This document shows, piece after piece, positions 18,955 through 30,585 of a DNA stretch of 64,000 nt. The position numbers and the translations under genes are program-made. Position 1 is the first letter of the stretch. Each line of letters starts with the position of its first letter. Location of the stretch: positions 1,302,001 to 1,366,000 of the forward strand of contig NZ_CP016312.1 in NCBI RefSeq assembly GCF_001880325.1, read 5' to 3'. A model generated the notes under the pieces. It had not been told where the DNA came from and searched no databases. It was given only the letters and a program-made list of their open reading frames with translations. This stretch comes from Thermus brockianus. Its GTDB lineage: Bacteria; Deinococcota; Deinococci; Deinococcales; Thermaceae.

Positions 18955-20512
18955 CTGGGCCCCAGGCGAGCTGGCCGAGGCCTTCCGCTACGCCACGGAC
19001 TGGTTCCGGGTGTACGTGGAAGAGCTCAACGCCCTCAACGTTTACCCGGTGCCGGATGGGGATACGGGCACCAACATGCACCTCACCCTGCAGTCCGCCC
19101 GGCGGGAGTTGGACCTGGCCGACACCTCCAAGATGGCCGAGGTGGCCCGGGCCATCGCCTACGGGAGCCTCTTGGGGGCCCGGGGGAATAGCGGGGTTAT
19201 CCTTTCCCAGATCCTGAAGGGCTTCGCCGAGGCCCTTCGCAAAAAGGAGGCCCTGGACCCCCCCACCCTGGTGGAAGCCCTGCGCCTGGGGGCGGAAACG
19301 GGCTACAAGGCGGTGATGAAGCCCGTGGAGGGCACCATCCTCACCGTGGCCCGGGCGGCGGGGGAGGGGGCGAAGGGGGATACCCTCGAGGCCGTCCTCA
19401 CCTCCGCCCTGGAGGCGGCCCGGGAGGCCTTGGCCCGCACCCCGGAGCTCCTTCCCGTGCTCAAGCAGGCGGGGGTGGTGGACGCCGGGGGGGCGGGGTA
19501 CGTGCGCTTTTTGGAGGGCATTCAAGGCTATGCCCTGAAGCTTCCCCTTCCCGAGCCCCCCAAGGTGGAGCGCTACGCCCAGACCGCCTTCGCCACCGAG
19601 GAGTTCGGCTATTGCACGGAGTTCCTCATGGAAGGGGTGGAGGTGCCCATTGAGAGGATCCGGGAGGCGGTGGCGCCCTTTGGGGATTCCCTCCTGGTGG
19701 TGGGGGCGGAAGGCTACGTGAAGGGGCACATCCACACCGACGACCCCGATGGCCTTCTCGCCGCCGTGGCCCGCTTTGGCCGCATGGTGCGGACCAAGGT
19801 GGAGGACATGCGCGAGCAGCACACGGAGATCCTGGCCATGGCCGGGGCTTCCGAGGTACCCCCGCCCCCCACGGGCCTGGTGGCCGTGGCCCTGGGGCAC
19901 GGGGTGGCCCGGGTATTCCGCAGCCTGGGGGCGCGGGTGGTGGCGGGGGGGCAGACGCAAAACCCCAGCGTGGAGGACCTCCTTTCCGCCATCCGAAGCG
20001 TGCCTAGCCCCAAGGTCATCCTCCTGCCCAACAACCCCAACGTCTTCCTGGCGGCGGAGGAGGCGGCCAGGCTGGCCCGGGAGGCGGGCAAGGAGGTCTA
20101 CGTCCTAAAAACCCGCACCCTGGGCCAGGGCCTGGCGGCGGCGGTGCGCTACCTCCCCGAGGCGGAGCCGGAGGAGCTCCTTCCCGAGATGGAGGAGGCG
20201 GCCAAGGGGGCGGTGACCCTCGATGTCACCTGGGCCAGCCGGGATGCGGAGGTGGATGGGCTTAAGGTCCTGAAGGACAAGCCCATCGGCCTTTTGGACG
20301 GGAAGCTCGTCCTGGTGGGGGAAACGCCGGAGGAGGTTTTAGAGGGCCTTGTGCGCCTGGCCAAGGAGGGGAAGGAGGTCCTCACCCTCTTCCTCGGCCC
20401 CAACACCCCCATGGAGAAGGCGGAGGAGGTGGCGGGCCGCTTCCCCGAGCTTGCCGTGGAGATCCTGCCGGGGGGGCCGGACCTCTACGCCTACCTGGGG
20501 GTCTTGGAGTAG
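18947..20512 (+). CDS. DAK2-domain protein, FakA/YloV-like fatty acid kinase
   Basis: 521 residues from a GTG start. The N-terminal DhaL-type ATP domain (about 1-195) shows NVYPVPDGDTGTNMHLT with the metal-binding aspartates and GARGNSGVILSQILKGF. The C-terminal half has the FakA-type domain with DDPDGLLAA and a final alpha/beta region ending LGVLE. FakA phosphorylates fatty acids held by a FakB/DegV protein; no FakB is in the window, so the substrate is inferred from the family. It ends the truB-ald-asp23-fakA run. Confidence 0.85.
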   Translation: MRNWAPGELAEAFRYATDWFRVYVEELNALNVYPVPDGDTGTNMHLTLQSARRELDLADTSKMAEVARAIAYGSLLGARGNSGVILSQILKGFAEALRKKEALDPPTLVEALRLGAETGYKAVMKPVEGTILTVARAAGEGAKGDTLEAVLTSALEAAREALARTPELLPVLKQAGVVDAGGAGYVRFLEGIQGYALKLPLPEPPKVERYAQTAFATEEFGYCTEFLMEGVEVPIERIREAVAPFGDSLLVVGAEGYVKGHIHTDDPDGLLAAVARFGRMVRTKVEDMREQHTEILAMAGASEVPPPPTGLVAVALGHGVARVFRSLGARVVAGGQTQNPSVEDLLSAIRSVPSPKVILLPNNPNVFLAAEEAARLAREAGKEVYVLKTRTLGQGLAAAVRYLPEAEPEELLPEMEEAAKGAVTLDVTWASRDAEVDGLKVLKDKPIGLLDGKLVLVGETPEEVLEGLVRLAKEGKEVLTLFLGPNTPMEKAEEVAGRFPELAVEILPGGPDLYAYLGVLE

Positions 20513-20550
20513 CTAAAGGAATCCCTAAGCCATCCCCCTTTCCCTAGGGT

Positions 20551-20556
20551 TATCCT
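20551..20556 (+). promoter_or_regulatory. -10 box of the lipoprotein gene
   Basis: TATCCT at 20551-20556, followed by the ribosome site AAAGGGGG (20563-20570) and ATG at 20575. Confidence 0.5.
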
Positions 20557-20606
20557 GAGGGGAAAGGGGGTTTTATGGGGCGCCTAGGTTTGGGACTTGA
20601 CTTCTC

Positions 20607-21383
20607 TTGTTGCTGGCTTTGGCCGGGTGTGGCCTCGAGGCCGCACCCCCGGTGAGCGGGGACCTCCCGGTGGGAGGCTTCGCCATCGCCGACCTCCCCC
20701 CCGCCCAGGAAAGCGGGGGCCAGCTGAGGCCCGGGGTGAAGGTGTACCGCATCGCCCCTTCCGCCACCCAGGCCGTGCAGATAGCGGCGGTTTCCGCCAC
20801 CTTGCAACTGAGCGGCCGGCTCCGCCTCGTCCTCTTGGACGCCCGGGGCGTGGTCCAAGCGGTGAGCGTGGCCCGGAACTGGTTCGCCGCCTACCCCGAG
20901 CTTACCCCCCTGGCCCTCCGACCCCAGATCACCCTGGACCCCGGCTACCGCCTGAACTTTAAGGGCGAGGGGGGGCAGGTCTACTACCTCCGGGTGGAGA
21001 ACTACGCCCTAAGCGAGGACCGGGTGACCCTCTACGCCGAGGCCTTCACCCCCAACCCCGAAGGGCAAGGAGAGGCCTTCCTTTCGGGGACGAAAACGGG
21101 GGCCATAGAGTTTGTGGGCGAGTTTGACCTTTACAACGTAGCCTCGGCCTCGGCCACGGACTACTTGCGCTTCACCTATACGGGCCCCCTGGACCTGGTG
21201 GCCCTGCTCTATAACAGCCGGGAGGACCTCTACCCCCGGGTCCTGGACCCGGTGGCGAACTGCGCCCCCGTGTCCCCGGCCACGCTTTTGGAGGTGCGGG
21301 ACCGGGGCTTGGTGCGGGCGGGGTTTAACGAGGAGGGAAGCGGGCGGTACACCCTCACCCTCTCCGGCACCCCCTGCCCGTAG
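20607..21383 (+). CDS. lipoprotein of unknown function; start region probably frameshifted
   Basis: The readable frame begins with TTG at 20607 and quickly reaches a lipobox (LALAGC), then about 250 residues rich in beta strands (VYRIAPSA, LRLVLLDARG, VYYLRVENYAL, YLRFTYTGPLDLVALLY), suggesting a secreted beta-sandwich anchored by lipid. Eight residues before the Cys is too short for a normal signal peptide. The good promoter, ribosome site and ATG at 20575 lie in another frame (MGRLGLGL). One base change between about 20598 and 20607 would join them into a proper signal. No homologous family recognised. Confidence 0.6.
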   Translation: MLLALAGCGLEAAPPVSGDLPVGGFAIADLPPAQESGGQLRPGVKVYRIAPSATQAVQIAAVSATLQLSGRLRLVLLDARGVVQAVSVARNWFAAYPELTPLALRPQITLDPGYRLNFKGEGGQVYYLRVENYALSEDRVTLYAEAFTPNPEGQGEAFLSGTKTGAIEFVGEFDLYNVASASATDYLRFTYTGPLDLVALLYNSREDLYPRVLDPVANCAPVSPATLLEVRDRGLVRAGFNEEGSGRYTLTLSGTPCP

Positions 21384-21439
21384 CCCCTTTGAGGAGGATG
21401 AGGCTAAGCTAAAGAGTCCTTAGTGTTTTCTAATCAACC

Positions 21440-21474
21440 CCCGCCAGAAGTTGTCCCTATCTGGCGGGATTTTT
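21440..21474 (+). terminator. rho-independent terminator after the lipoprotein gene
   Basis: CCCGCCAGA (21440-21448) pairs perfectly with TCTGGCGGG (21460-21468), followed by ATTTTT. The surrounding 100 bases are unusually A+T-rich for this genome. Confidence 0.88.
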
Positions 21475-21513
21475 AAAATATTAAAACGAATCTAAAAGGC
21501 TCAGCGCCCTACT

Positions 21514-21535
21514 CCATGAGGGAAAGCCCTCATGG
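21514..21535 (+). promoter_or_regulatory. hairpin in the leader of the 3D-domain gene
   Basis: CCATGAGGG pairs perfectly with CCCTCATGG around loop AAAG, 44 bases before the ATG at 21579 and not followed by a T-run. It may be a leader structure or a regulator site. Confidence 0.4.
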
Positions 21536-21578
21536 TTCTCAGAGACCTCCTGGCTTTGTCCGCATACTTGGGGGCGCT

Positions 21579-22004
21579 ATGCGGGGTTTAGCCACGGCGC
21601 TCCTCTTGGCCCTCGCCATTGCGGGGGGCTTCGCCCAGGAGGCGAAAAGGGTCCTGGTTCTCCAGGCCACGGCCTACACTTCCAGCGTCCGGGAAACCGA
21701 CGCCACACCTTTTGTGACCGCCACGGGGATGCGCACCCGGCTTGGGGTTTTGGCGGTGAGCCGGGACCTCCTCAAGGTGCTTCCCTACGGGACCAAGGTG
21801 CGCCTTCGCGACCTAGGGAGCGTGTACGGGAGGGGAAAGGGCCAGTTTGACTACCTCTTCCAAGGCCGCATCTTCGTGGTGGCGGACGTGATGCACCCTA
21901 GGATGCGGGAAAAGGTGGACGTCTGGCTCCCCGACCGGGCCACGGCGGTGCGCTTTGGCCGCCGCTTGGTGGAGCTGGTGGTGGTGGAGTACCCTAGGCG
22001 CTAG
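21579..22004 (+). CDS. secreted 3D-domain protein (double-psi beta-barrel)
   Basis: 141 residues from ATG 21579. A signal peptide (MRGLATALLLALAIAGGFAQ) is followed by ATAYTSS, TATGMRTRLGVLAVSRDLLKVLPYGTKV split across strands, and FVVADVMHPRMREKVDVW, the 3D pattern with conserved Asp residues found in MltA/RpfB-like cell-wall proteins. It probably acts on or binds peptidoglycan. The longer frame from 21516 would run through the leader hairpin, so the later ATG is preferred. Confidence 0.8.
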   Translation: MRGLATALLLALAIAGGFAQEAKRVLVLQATAYTSSVRETDATPFVTATGMRTRLGVLAVSRDLLKVLPYGTKVRLRDLGSVYGRGKGQFDYLFQGRIFVVADVMHPRMREKVDVWLPDRATAVRFGRRLVELVVVEYPRR

Positions 22005-22005
22005 G

Positions 22006-22011
22006 TATCCT
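22006..22011 (+). promoter_or_regulatory. -10 box of the permease gene (leaderless)
   Basis: TATCCT ends 6 bases before the GTG start at 22018. Confidence 0.6.
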
Positions 22012-22017
22012 GGCGTC

Positions 22018-23133
22018 GTGCGCTTCGCCCTCTTCCTCGCCTGGGCCCACCTAAAGCGAAGACCGCTTCAGACCGCCTTGGCCCTTTTAGGGGTGGGGGT
22101 GGGGGTGGCGGTGCTCCTCGCCGCCCTTTCCCTCACCAACGGTTTCGTGAGCGGCCTGGTCCGGGCCACGCTCAAGGCCTATCCCCACCTGGTCCTCTTT
22201 AGCCTTGGGGCGGAGCTTCCACCCCTCCCCCTCCACCCCGAGGTGGAGCACGCTGCGCCCTTCGCCGCCACCAAGGCCCTCCTCACCCGCCCGGCGGAAG
22301 GGGCCCGGGGGCCCGGGGTGGACTTTGCCACCCTGGTGGGCCTGGGGGAAGGGGGAGAGGCCCTCTACCCCGAGCTCGGCCTGAGCCTGGAGCCCGGGGG
22401 CATCTACCTGGGCTCGGCCCTGATGCAGTCCTTGGGGGCGGTGGTGGGGGACCGGATCTATGCCCTCTCCGCTACCCAGGAGCGGGTGGCGCTTCGGGTC
22501 TTGGGGTCCTTTCGCACGGGGAACTACCTTCTGGACGCCGGTTACGCCTTCGTGGACCTGAAGGCTGTGGAAAAGCTTTCGGGCCTAAAAGCCCAGGGCT
22601 ACCAGGTGCGGCTGAAGGACCCCTGGCGGGCCAAGGAGGTGGGGCTCGCCCTGGCGGGTACCCGCTTCTTCCCCCAGGCCTGGCAGGACACCCAGCGCAC
22701 CCTCTTGGAGCAACTCTCCCTCCAAAAGCGGGTCTTGGGCATCCTGGTCTTCCTCATCGTGGCCGTGGCTGCCCTGGGGGTGGCGAACCTCCTGGTGCTC
22801 AAGGTGGTGGAGAAGACCCCAGAGATCGCCCTCCTCCGGGCCATGGGCGCCTCCAGGACCACCGTGGGCTTGGTGTTCGCCCTCGAGGGGGTCTTTTTGG
22901 GGGCGGGGGGCGTTCTCCTGGGCAACCTTCTCGGCTACCTCCTTTGCCTCTACCTGGCCCTTCGGCCTTTGGACCTCCCGGGGGAGCTCTACTTCCTCAC
23001 CCATTTGCCGGTGGAGATGCGCCTTTCGGACTTCTTGGTGGTGAGTGGGGCAAGCCTTCTCGCCACCTTCCTCTCCTCCCTCCTTCCCCTTTTCCGTGCC
23101 CTCCGGGTCCAACCCGGGGTGGTCCTGCGGTAG
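22018..23133 (+). CDS. FtsX/LolC-type ABC transporter permease
   Basis: 371 residues starting at GTG 22018, 6 bases after a -10 box. One N-terminal membrane helix (about 15-40), a large extracytoplasmic domain (about 45-235) and three C-terminal helices fit the MacB/LolC/FtsX permease layout. The string VVEKTPEIALLRAMGASRTTVGLVF split around the second helix is the family's coupling region to an ATPase. No ATPase gene is adjacent, so its partner must be elsewhere. Likely role: lipoprotein or envelope transport. Confidence 0.85.
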   Translation: MRFALFLAWAHLKRRPLQTALALLGVGVGVAVLLAALSLTNGFVSGLVRATLKAYPHLVLFSLGAELPPLPLHPEVEHAAPFAATKALLTRPAEGARGPGVDFATLVGLGEGGEALYPELGLSLEPGGIYLGSALMQSLGAVVGDRIYALSATQERVALRVLGSFRTGNYLLDAGYAFVDLKAVEKLSGLKAQGYQVRLKDPWRAKEVGLALAGTRFFPQAWQDTQRTLLEQLSLQKRVLGILVFLIVAVAALGVANLLVLKVVEKTPEIALLRAMGASRTTVGLVFALEGVFLGAGGVLLGNLLGYLLCLYLALRPLDLPGELYFLTHLPVEMRLSDFLVVSGASLLATFLSSLLPLFRALRVQPGVVLR

Positions 23134-23173
23134 TTGCGCAAGCGGGGCTTGTATCCTAAACTCTTCTGGGCGG

Positions 23174-23248
23174 GCCGGTGTAGCTCAGCGGTAGAGCAAC
23201 CGCCTCGTAAGCGGTAGGCCGCCGGTTCAAATCCGGCCACCGGCTCCA
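23174..23248 (+). tRNA. tRNA-Thr (anticodon CGU)
   Basis: 75 bases including the encoded CCA. The acceptor stem GCCGGTG pairs with CACCGGC; the D-arm holds GTAGCTCAGCGGTAGAGC; the anticodon stem ACCGC/GCGGT encloses CTCGTAA (anticodon CGT, codon ACG); the T-arm GCCGG-TTCAAAT-CCGGC is intact. It is followed at once by a strong terminator. Confidence 0.96.
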
Positions 23249-23252
23249 AAAG

Positions 23253-23280
23253 CCCCCGCCTGCGGGCGGGGGTCTTTTTT
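23253..23280 (+). terminator. tRNA-Thr terminator, T-tract shared with the IS target site
   Basis: CCCCCGCC (23253-23260) pairs with GGCGGGGG (23265-23272), then TC and six T (23275-23280). The T-run is also the left copy of the IS target duplication. Confidence 0.88.
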
Positions 23281-23281
23281 G

Positions 23282-24595
23282 GAGGACTTTACCCACATCT
23301 CCGTTTCGTGGTAAATCTCCCCTTGCGGGCGCAGCCCGTATCTGGTACCGGGGGTGATCCATGGACATGCTCAAGGTGGCCGAGGCCAGGCTCCAGGAGT
23401 TCACGGGCCGTTTTGCGAGCGTTTTCCCCCGATAAGCGCCTCCACCGACGGTTTGAAGAGGTGGTGCGGGGCGCCTTGGCCGCAGGCTCAGCCCGGGTGA
23501 GCGAGATGGTGGCCTCGCTCCCTTCTCCCCTCCAGAACCGCTTCCACCAGGCCAAAGCCCTTTACCGCTTCCTGTCCAACCCACGGGTGGAGGCAGAAGC
23601 CCTCCTTGACCGGGTCTATCAGGAGAGCGCGACTGCCCTGGAGGGTGAGGAGGTTCTGGTCCTCCTGGACCTGAGCCCGGTGGCCAAGCCCTATGCCCGG
23701 GCCCTGGAGGGGATAGCCCGGGTGGGGAAGGATAGGCGGCCCGGGTACGAGCTCCTCACCGCCCTGGGGTTGGACCCCGCGGGGCGGCTGGCCCTGGGGT
23801 ACGCCCACCTGGTGGCCTACGGGGAGAGGGGGTTTGCCAGCCTGCCCAAGGAGGTGGAGGGAGCCATTGAGGCGGCCCGGGAGCGATTGGGGGGCGTGGG
23901 CAGGAGGCTGGTGTATGTGGCGGACCGGGGGTTTGACGACCGGAAGGTGTTTGGGCAGGTGCTGGCCCTGGGGGAGGAGTTCGTGGTGCGGGTCTACCGG
24001 GACCGGAAGCTTGGGGAGGGGGGTTCTCTGGCGAAGGTGGCTTCTTCCCTGGCCCTTCCCTGTGGGGAGGAGGTGGAGCTGAGGGTAGGGGGCAGGTACC
24101 AGCGGGTGCGGCTCCACTTCGGATGGAGGGAGGTGGAGGTGGAGGGGAGGCGGCTCCACCTGGTGGTCTGCCGGGTGCCAGCCCTGGGGCGGCGTGGGGA
24201 GTGGTGGCTACTGACCAGCTTGCCGGTGAGGGGGAGGGAGGAGGCGGCGCAGGTGGTGGAGGCGTACCGCAGGCGGTGGGAGGTGGAGCGGTTCTTCCGG
24301 CTTTTGAAGACGGGGCTGGGGCTTGAGACCTTCCAGGTGCGGGGGCTTGCCCGGATCCGGAAGGTGGTGGCGGTTTTGCTGGGGCTGGCGGTGTTCCTTT
24401 GGGAAGTTGAGCGGTTGGGGGATCCGTTCAAGGGGTTTCTTTTGCAGCTCGGGGGCAAGCTGGGGCTGCCCAGCGAGAGGGATGGTCCGTACCTGCTCCT
24501 GAGGGGCCTGGTTCGCCTGCTCAACTATGAAGTCACCCAAGAACTCTTGAAGCAGGCTAAGGGAGGGCGAGGAAGGAGTTTTGGGTAAAGCCCTG
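23282..24595 (+). mobile_element. IS4-family insertion sequence, about 1.3 kb
   Basis: The ends carry inverted repeats: AGGACTTTACCCACATCTCC at 23283-23302 and, inverted, 24575-24594, with a perfect 9-base core (CTTTACCCA at 23287-23295, TGGGTAAAG at 24582-24590) and four mismatches outside it. The 7-base direct repeat TTTTTTG flanks the element (23275-23281 and 24596-24602). One transposase gene fills the interior. The element sits between the tRNA-Thr terminator and the rpsL promoter, in the same direction as both. Confidence 0.85.
23361..24588 (+). pseudogene. IS4-family DDE transposase, frameshifted near its start
   Basis: The long frame encodes DLSPVAKP (first Asp), YVADRGFDD (second Asp) and the IS4 signature YRRRWEVERFFRLLK (Y-2R-3E-6K, with the catalytic Glu). 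The likely start ATG 23361 (MDMLKVAEARLQEF) lies in another frame that ends at TAA 23433. Deleting one C from the run of five at 23426-23430 joins FASVFP to DKRLHRRFEEVV. As it stands only a product from an internal start could be made. The rest of the frame is intact, so the mutation is recent or a sequencing error. Confidence 0.8.
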
Positions 24596-24605
24596 TTTTT
24601 TGCGC

Positions 24606-24634
24606 TTGCCAAAAGGGCTAGAGCCGTGTACACT
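24606..24634 (+). promoter_or_regulatory. main promoter of the str-S10-spc-alpha cluster
   Basis: TTGCCA (24606-24611), a 17-base spacer and TACACT (24629-24634), one of the best promoter matches in the window. Only 3 bases separate the -35 box from the IS target duplication. Confidence 0.8.
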
Positions 24635-24648
24635 AGGCAAGTTGAGGG

Positions 24649-24714
24649 CCCTCAGGGCCAGCCCCTGGTCCTGAGGGTGGTGCCCTGTGCGGGCTAAACC
24701 GGGAATCTTCCCGG
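24649..24714 (+). promoter_or_regulatory. structured leader of the rpsL transcript
   Basis: Two hairpins: a 13-base stem (24649-24661 with 24665-24677, one G-U, loop CCC) and CCGGGA/TCCCGG (24699-24704 with 24709-24714, loop ATCT). Neither has a T-run. The leader of about 115 bases is long for this genome and may carry feedback control by a ribosomal protein. Confidence 0.55.
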
Positions 24715-24755
24715 GTGGATCTTGAGAACATGGGGGCAAGTCCAAGAAGAAGGGA

Positions 24756-25169
24756 GTGGTGGCACTGCCGACGATCAACCAGCTGGTCAGAAAGGGCCGC
24801 GAGAAGGTCCAAAAGAAGAGCAAGGTTCCGGCCTTGAAGGGCTCGCCCTTCCGCCGGGGGGTGTGCACGGTGGTGCGCACGGTCACCCCCAAGAAGCCCA
24901 ACTCCGCCTTGCGGAAGGTGGCCAAGGTGCGCCTCACCTCGGGGTACGAGGTCACTGCCTACATCCCCGGCGAGGGGCACAACCTCCAGGAGCACTCCGT
25001 GGTCCTTATCCGGGGCGGCCGTGTGAAGGACCTTCCGGGTGTGCGCTACCACATCGTCCGTGGGGTCTACGATACCCAGGGCGTGAAGGACCGGAAGAAG
25101 AGCCGCTCCAAGTACGGGACCAAGAGGCCCAAGGAGACGAAGGGCGCGGCCCCGGCCAAGAAGAAGTAG
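24756..25169 (+). CDS. rpsL: ribosomal protein S12
   Basis: 137 residues from GTG 24756 ([14 protein letters not shown]), the start style known in Thermus. It lies at the decoding centre of the 30S subunit. Seen: the conserved loop [16 protein letters not shown] with the lysine linked to streptomycin resistance, and [18 protein letters not shown]. The basic C-terminal tail ([12 protein letters not shown]) is longer than in E. coli. First gene of the cluster, after a structured leader. Confidence 0.97.
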   Translation: MVALPTINQLVRKGREKVQKKSKVPALKGSPFRRGVCTVVRTVTPKKPNSALRKVAKVRLTSGYEVTAYIPGEGHNLQEHSVVLIRGGRVKDLPGVRYHIVRGVYDTQGVKDRKKSRSKYGTKRPKETKGAAPAKKK

Positions 25170-25176
25170 GTGAGCT

Positions 25177-25647
25177 ATGGCGCGGAGAAGAAGAGCAGAG
25201 GTACGCCAACTCCAGCCCGACCTGGTCTACGGGGATGTGGTGGTGTCGGCCTTCATCAACAAGATCATGCGGGACGGGAAGAAGAACCTGGCCGCCCGCA
25301 TCTTCTACGAGGCTTGCCGCATCATCCAGGAAAAGACCGGGCAGGAGCCTTTGAAGATCTTTAAGCAGGCGGTGGAGAACGTAAAGCCCCGCATGGAGGT
25401 GCGTTCCCGCCGTGTGGGTGGGGCCAACTACCAGGTGCCCATGGAGGTGTCCCCCCGCAGGCAGCAGTCCTTGGCCCTGCGCTGGCTGGTGCAGGCGGCC
25501 AACCAGCGCCCCGAGCGCGGCGCTGCGGTGCGCATCGCCCACGAGCTCATGGACGCCGCCGAGGGCAAGGGCGGGGCGGTCAAGAAAAAGGAGGACGTGG
25601 AGCGCATGGCCGAGGCCAACCGCGCCTACGCCCATTACCGGTGGTAA
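25177..25647 (+). CDS. rpsG: ribosomal protein S7
   Basis: 156 residues. It nucleates folding of the 16S rRNA 3' domain and forms part of the 30S head at the exit site. Seen: [11 protein letters not shown] at the N-terminus, [19 protein letters not shown] and [17 protein letters not shown]. In many bacteria S7 represses the str operon through the rpsL-rpsG gap, but here that gap is only 7 bases, so any feedback would have to act elsewhere, for example on the leader. Confidence 0.97.
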   Translation: MARRRRAEVRQLQPDLVYGDVVVSAFINKIMRDGKKNLAARIFYEACRIIQEKTGQEPLKIFKQAVENVKPRMEVRSRRVGGANYQVPMEVSPRRQQSLALRWLVQAANQRPERGAAVRIAHELMDAAEGKGGAVKKKEDVERMAEANRAYAHYRW

Positions 25648-25650
25648 GCC

Positions 25651-27726
<2,076 letters not shown>

Positions 27727-27737
27727 GGACGCTTTAG

Positions 27738-27759
27738 GGGTGGGCCTTAGGGCCCACCC
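27738..27759 (+). promoter_or_regulatory. intercistronic hairpin between fusA and tuf
   Basis: GGGTGGGCC (27738-27746) pairs perfectly with GGCCCACCC (27751-27759), loop TTAG. The next bases are GTGTTTGCC, not a T-run, so partial termination or an mRNA-processing/stability element are both possible. Confidence 0.6.
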
Positions 27760-27783
27760 GTGTTTGCCGAAAGGAGAACGAAG

Positions 27784-29004
<1,221 letters not shown>

Positions 29005-29012
29005 GGTGAGGC

Positions 29013-29330
29013 ATGCCCAAGATCCGCATCAAGCTTCGGGGCTTTGACCACAAGACCCTGGACGCCTCGGCCCAGAAGATCGTGGAGGCCGCGCGGCGCT
29101 CGGGGGCGCAGGTCTCGGGCCCCGTACCTTTGCCTACCCGGGTGCGGCGCTTCACCGTGATCCGGGGTCCTTTCAAGCACAAGGACTCCCGGGAGCACTT
29201 TGAGCTCCGCACCCACAACCGCCTGGTGGACATCCTGAACCCCAACCGCAAGACCATTGAGAGCCTCATGAACCTGGACCTGCCCACCGGCGTGGAGATT
29301 GAGATCAAGACCGTGGGAGGTGGCAAGTGA
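29013..29330 (+). CDS. rpsJ: ribosomal protein S10
   Basis: 105 residues, first gene of the S10 set. Seen: [21 protein letters not shown] cut after the fold's first helix, [16 protein letters not shown] and [20 protein letters not shown]10 sits in the 30S head and also binds the NusB antitermination factor. It is separated from tuf by 8 bases and overlaps rplC by 4. Confidence 0.97.
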   Translation: MPKIRIKLRGFDHKTLDASAQKIVEAARRSGAQVSGPVPLPTRVRRFTVIRGPFKHKDSREHFELRTHNRLVDILNPNRKTIESLMNLDLPTGVEIEIKTVGGGK

Positions 29331-29947
29331 AGGGCATCCTGGGCACGAAGGTGGGCATGACCCGGATCTACAAGGACGACCGGGCCGTTCCCGTCACCGT
29401 GATCCTGGCCGGGCCCTGCCCCGTGGTGCAGCGGCGTACCCCGGAGAAGGACGGGTACCTGGCGGTGCAGCTGGGGTTCCTGCCCCAGAAGCCCAAGCGG
29501 GTGAACCGGCCCATGAAGGGCCACTTCGCCAAGGCAGGGGTGGCCCCGGTGCGGATCCTCAAGGAGATCCGGGGCTTTAACCCCGAGGGCGACGTGGTGA
29601 CGGTGGAGATCTTCAAGCCGGGGGAGCGGGTGGACGTCACCGGCACCTCCAAGGGTCGGGGCACCGCCGGCGTGATGAAGCGCTGGAACTTCGCCGGTGG
29701 GCCGGACTCCCACGGTGCCCACAAGATCCACCGCCACCCGGGCTCCATCGGTAACCGTAAGACCCCGGGCCGGGTGTACAAGGGCAAGCGCATGGCCGGC
29801 CACTACGGCGCCGAGCGGGTCACGGTGATGAACCTCGAGGTGGTGGACGTCATCCCCGAGGAGAACCTCCTCTTGGTCAAGGGCGCGGTGCCAGGGCCCA
29901 ACGGCGGTCTCCTGGTGGTGCGCGAGACCAAGAAGGTGGCCAAGTGA
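29327..29947 (+). CDS. rplC: ribosomal protein L3
   Basis: 206 residues from GTG 29327. Seen: [15 protein letters not shown] at the N-terminus and the tip loop that reaches the peptidyl-transferase centre ([19 protein letters not shown] in part). It is one of the two primary 50S assembly initiators. It overlaps rpsJ by 4 bases. Confidence 0.97.
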   Translation: MKGILGTKVGMTRIYKDDRAVPVTVILAGPCPVVQRRTPEKDGYLAVQLGFLPQKPKRVNRPMKGHFAKAGVAPVRILKEIRGFNPEGDVVTVEIFKPGERVDVTGTSKGRGTAGVMKRWNFAGGPDSHGAHKIHRHPGSIGNRKTPGRVYKGKRMAGHYGAERVTVMNLEVVDVIPEENLLLVKGAVPGPNGGLLVVRETKKVAK

Positions 29948-29964
29948 AGGCAGGTAAGGAGGAC

Positions 29965-30585
29965 ATGGTGTACCAGATCCCTGTGCTCTCCTCTTCCGGC
30001 AAGCGGGAGCTTGCCGCCGACCTCCCCGCCGAGGTCAACCCCCACCTTCTCTGGGAGGTGGTGCGCTGGCAACTGGCGAGCCGCCGCCGGGGCACCGCCA
30101 GCACCAAGACCCGGGGCGAGGTGGCCTACTCCAGCCGCAAGATTTACCCCCAGAAGCACACGGGCCGCGCCCGCCACGGGGACATCGGTGCCCCCATCTT
30201 CGTGGGCGGCGGTACTGTCTTCGGGCCCAAGCCCCGCGACTACGGCTACACCCTGCCCAAGAAGGTGAGGAAGGCGGGGCTAGCCATGGCCGTGGCCGAC
30301 CGGGCCCGGGAGGGGAAGCTCCTTTTGGTGGAGGACTTCGCCGGGGTCAACGGCAAGACCAAGGAGTTCCTGGCCTGGGCTAAGGCGGCGGGCTTGGACG
30401 GCTCGGAAACCGTGCTCTTGGTGGCGGAAAGCGAACCGGTGCGCCGCGCCGCCCGCAACCTGCCCTGGGTGGTCACCCTGGCCCCTGAGGGGCTCAACGT
30501 GTACGACATCCTGCGCACCGAGCGGCTTGTCATGGACCTGAAGGCCTGGGAAGCCTTCCAGGCCCGTTTGGGAGGTGAGGCGTGA
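29965..30585 (+). CDS. rplD: ribosomal protein L4
   Basis: About 206 residues. I prefer ATG 29965 ([12 protein letters not shown]), which follows a strong TAAGGAGG, over GTG 29944, which overlaps the rplC stop; the known Thermus protein starts a few residues earlier with a related sequence, so either is possible. The exit-tunnel loop is seen as [16 protein letters not shown] and [14 protein letters not shown]. In E. coli L4 represses the S10 operon; no matching leader is present before rpsJ here. Confidence 0.93.
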   Translation: MVYQIPVLSSSGKRELAADLPAEVNPHLLWEVVRWQLASRRRGTASTKTRGEVAYSSRKIYPQKHTGRARHGDIGAPIFVGGGTVFGPKPRDYGYTLPKKVRKAGLAMAVADRAREGKLLLVEDFAGVNGKTKEFLAWAKAAGLDGSETVLLVAESEPVRRAARNLPWVVTLAPEGLNVYDILRTERLVMDLKAWEAFQARLGGEA

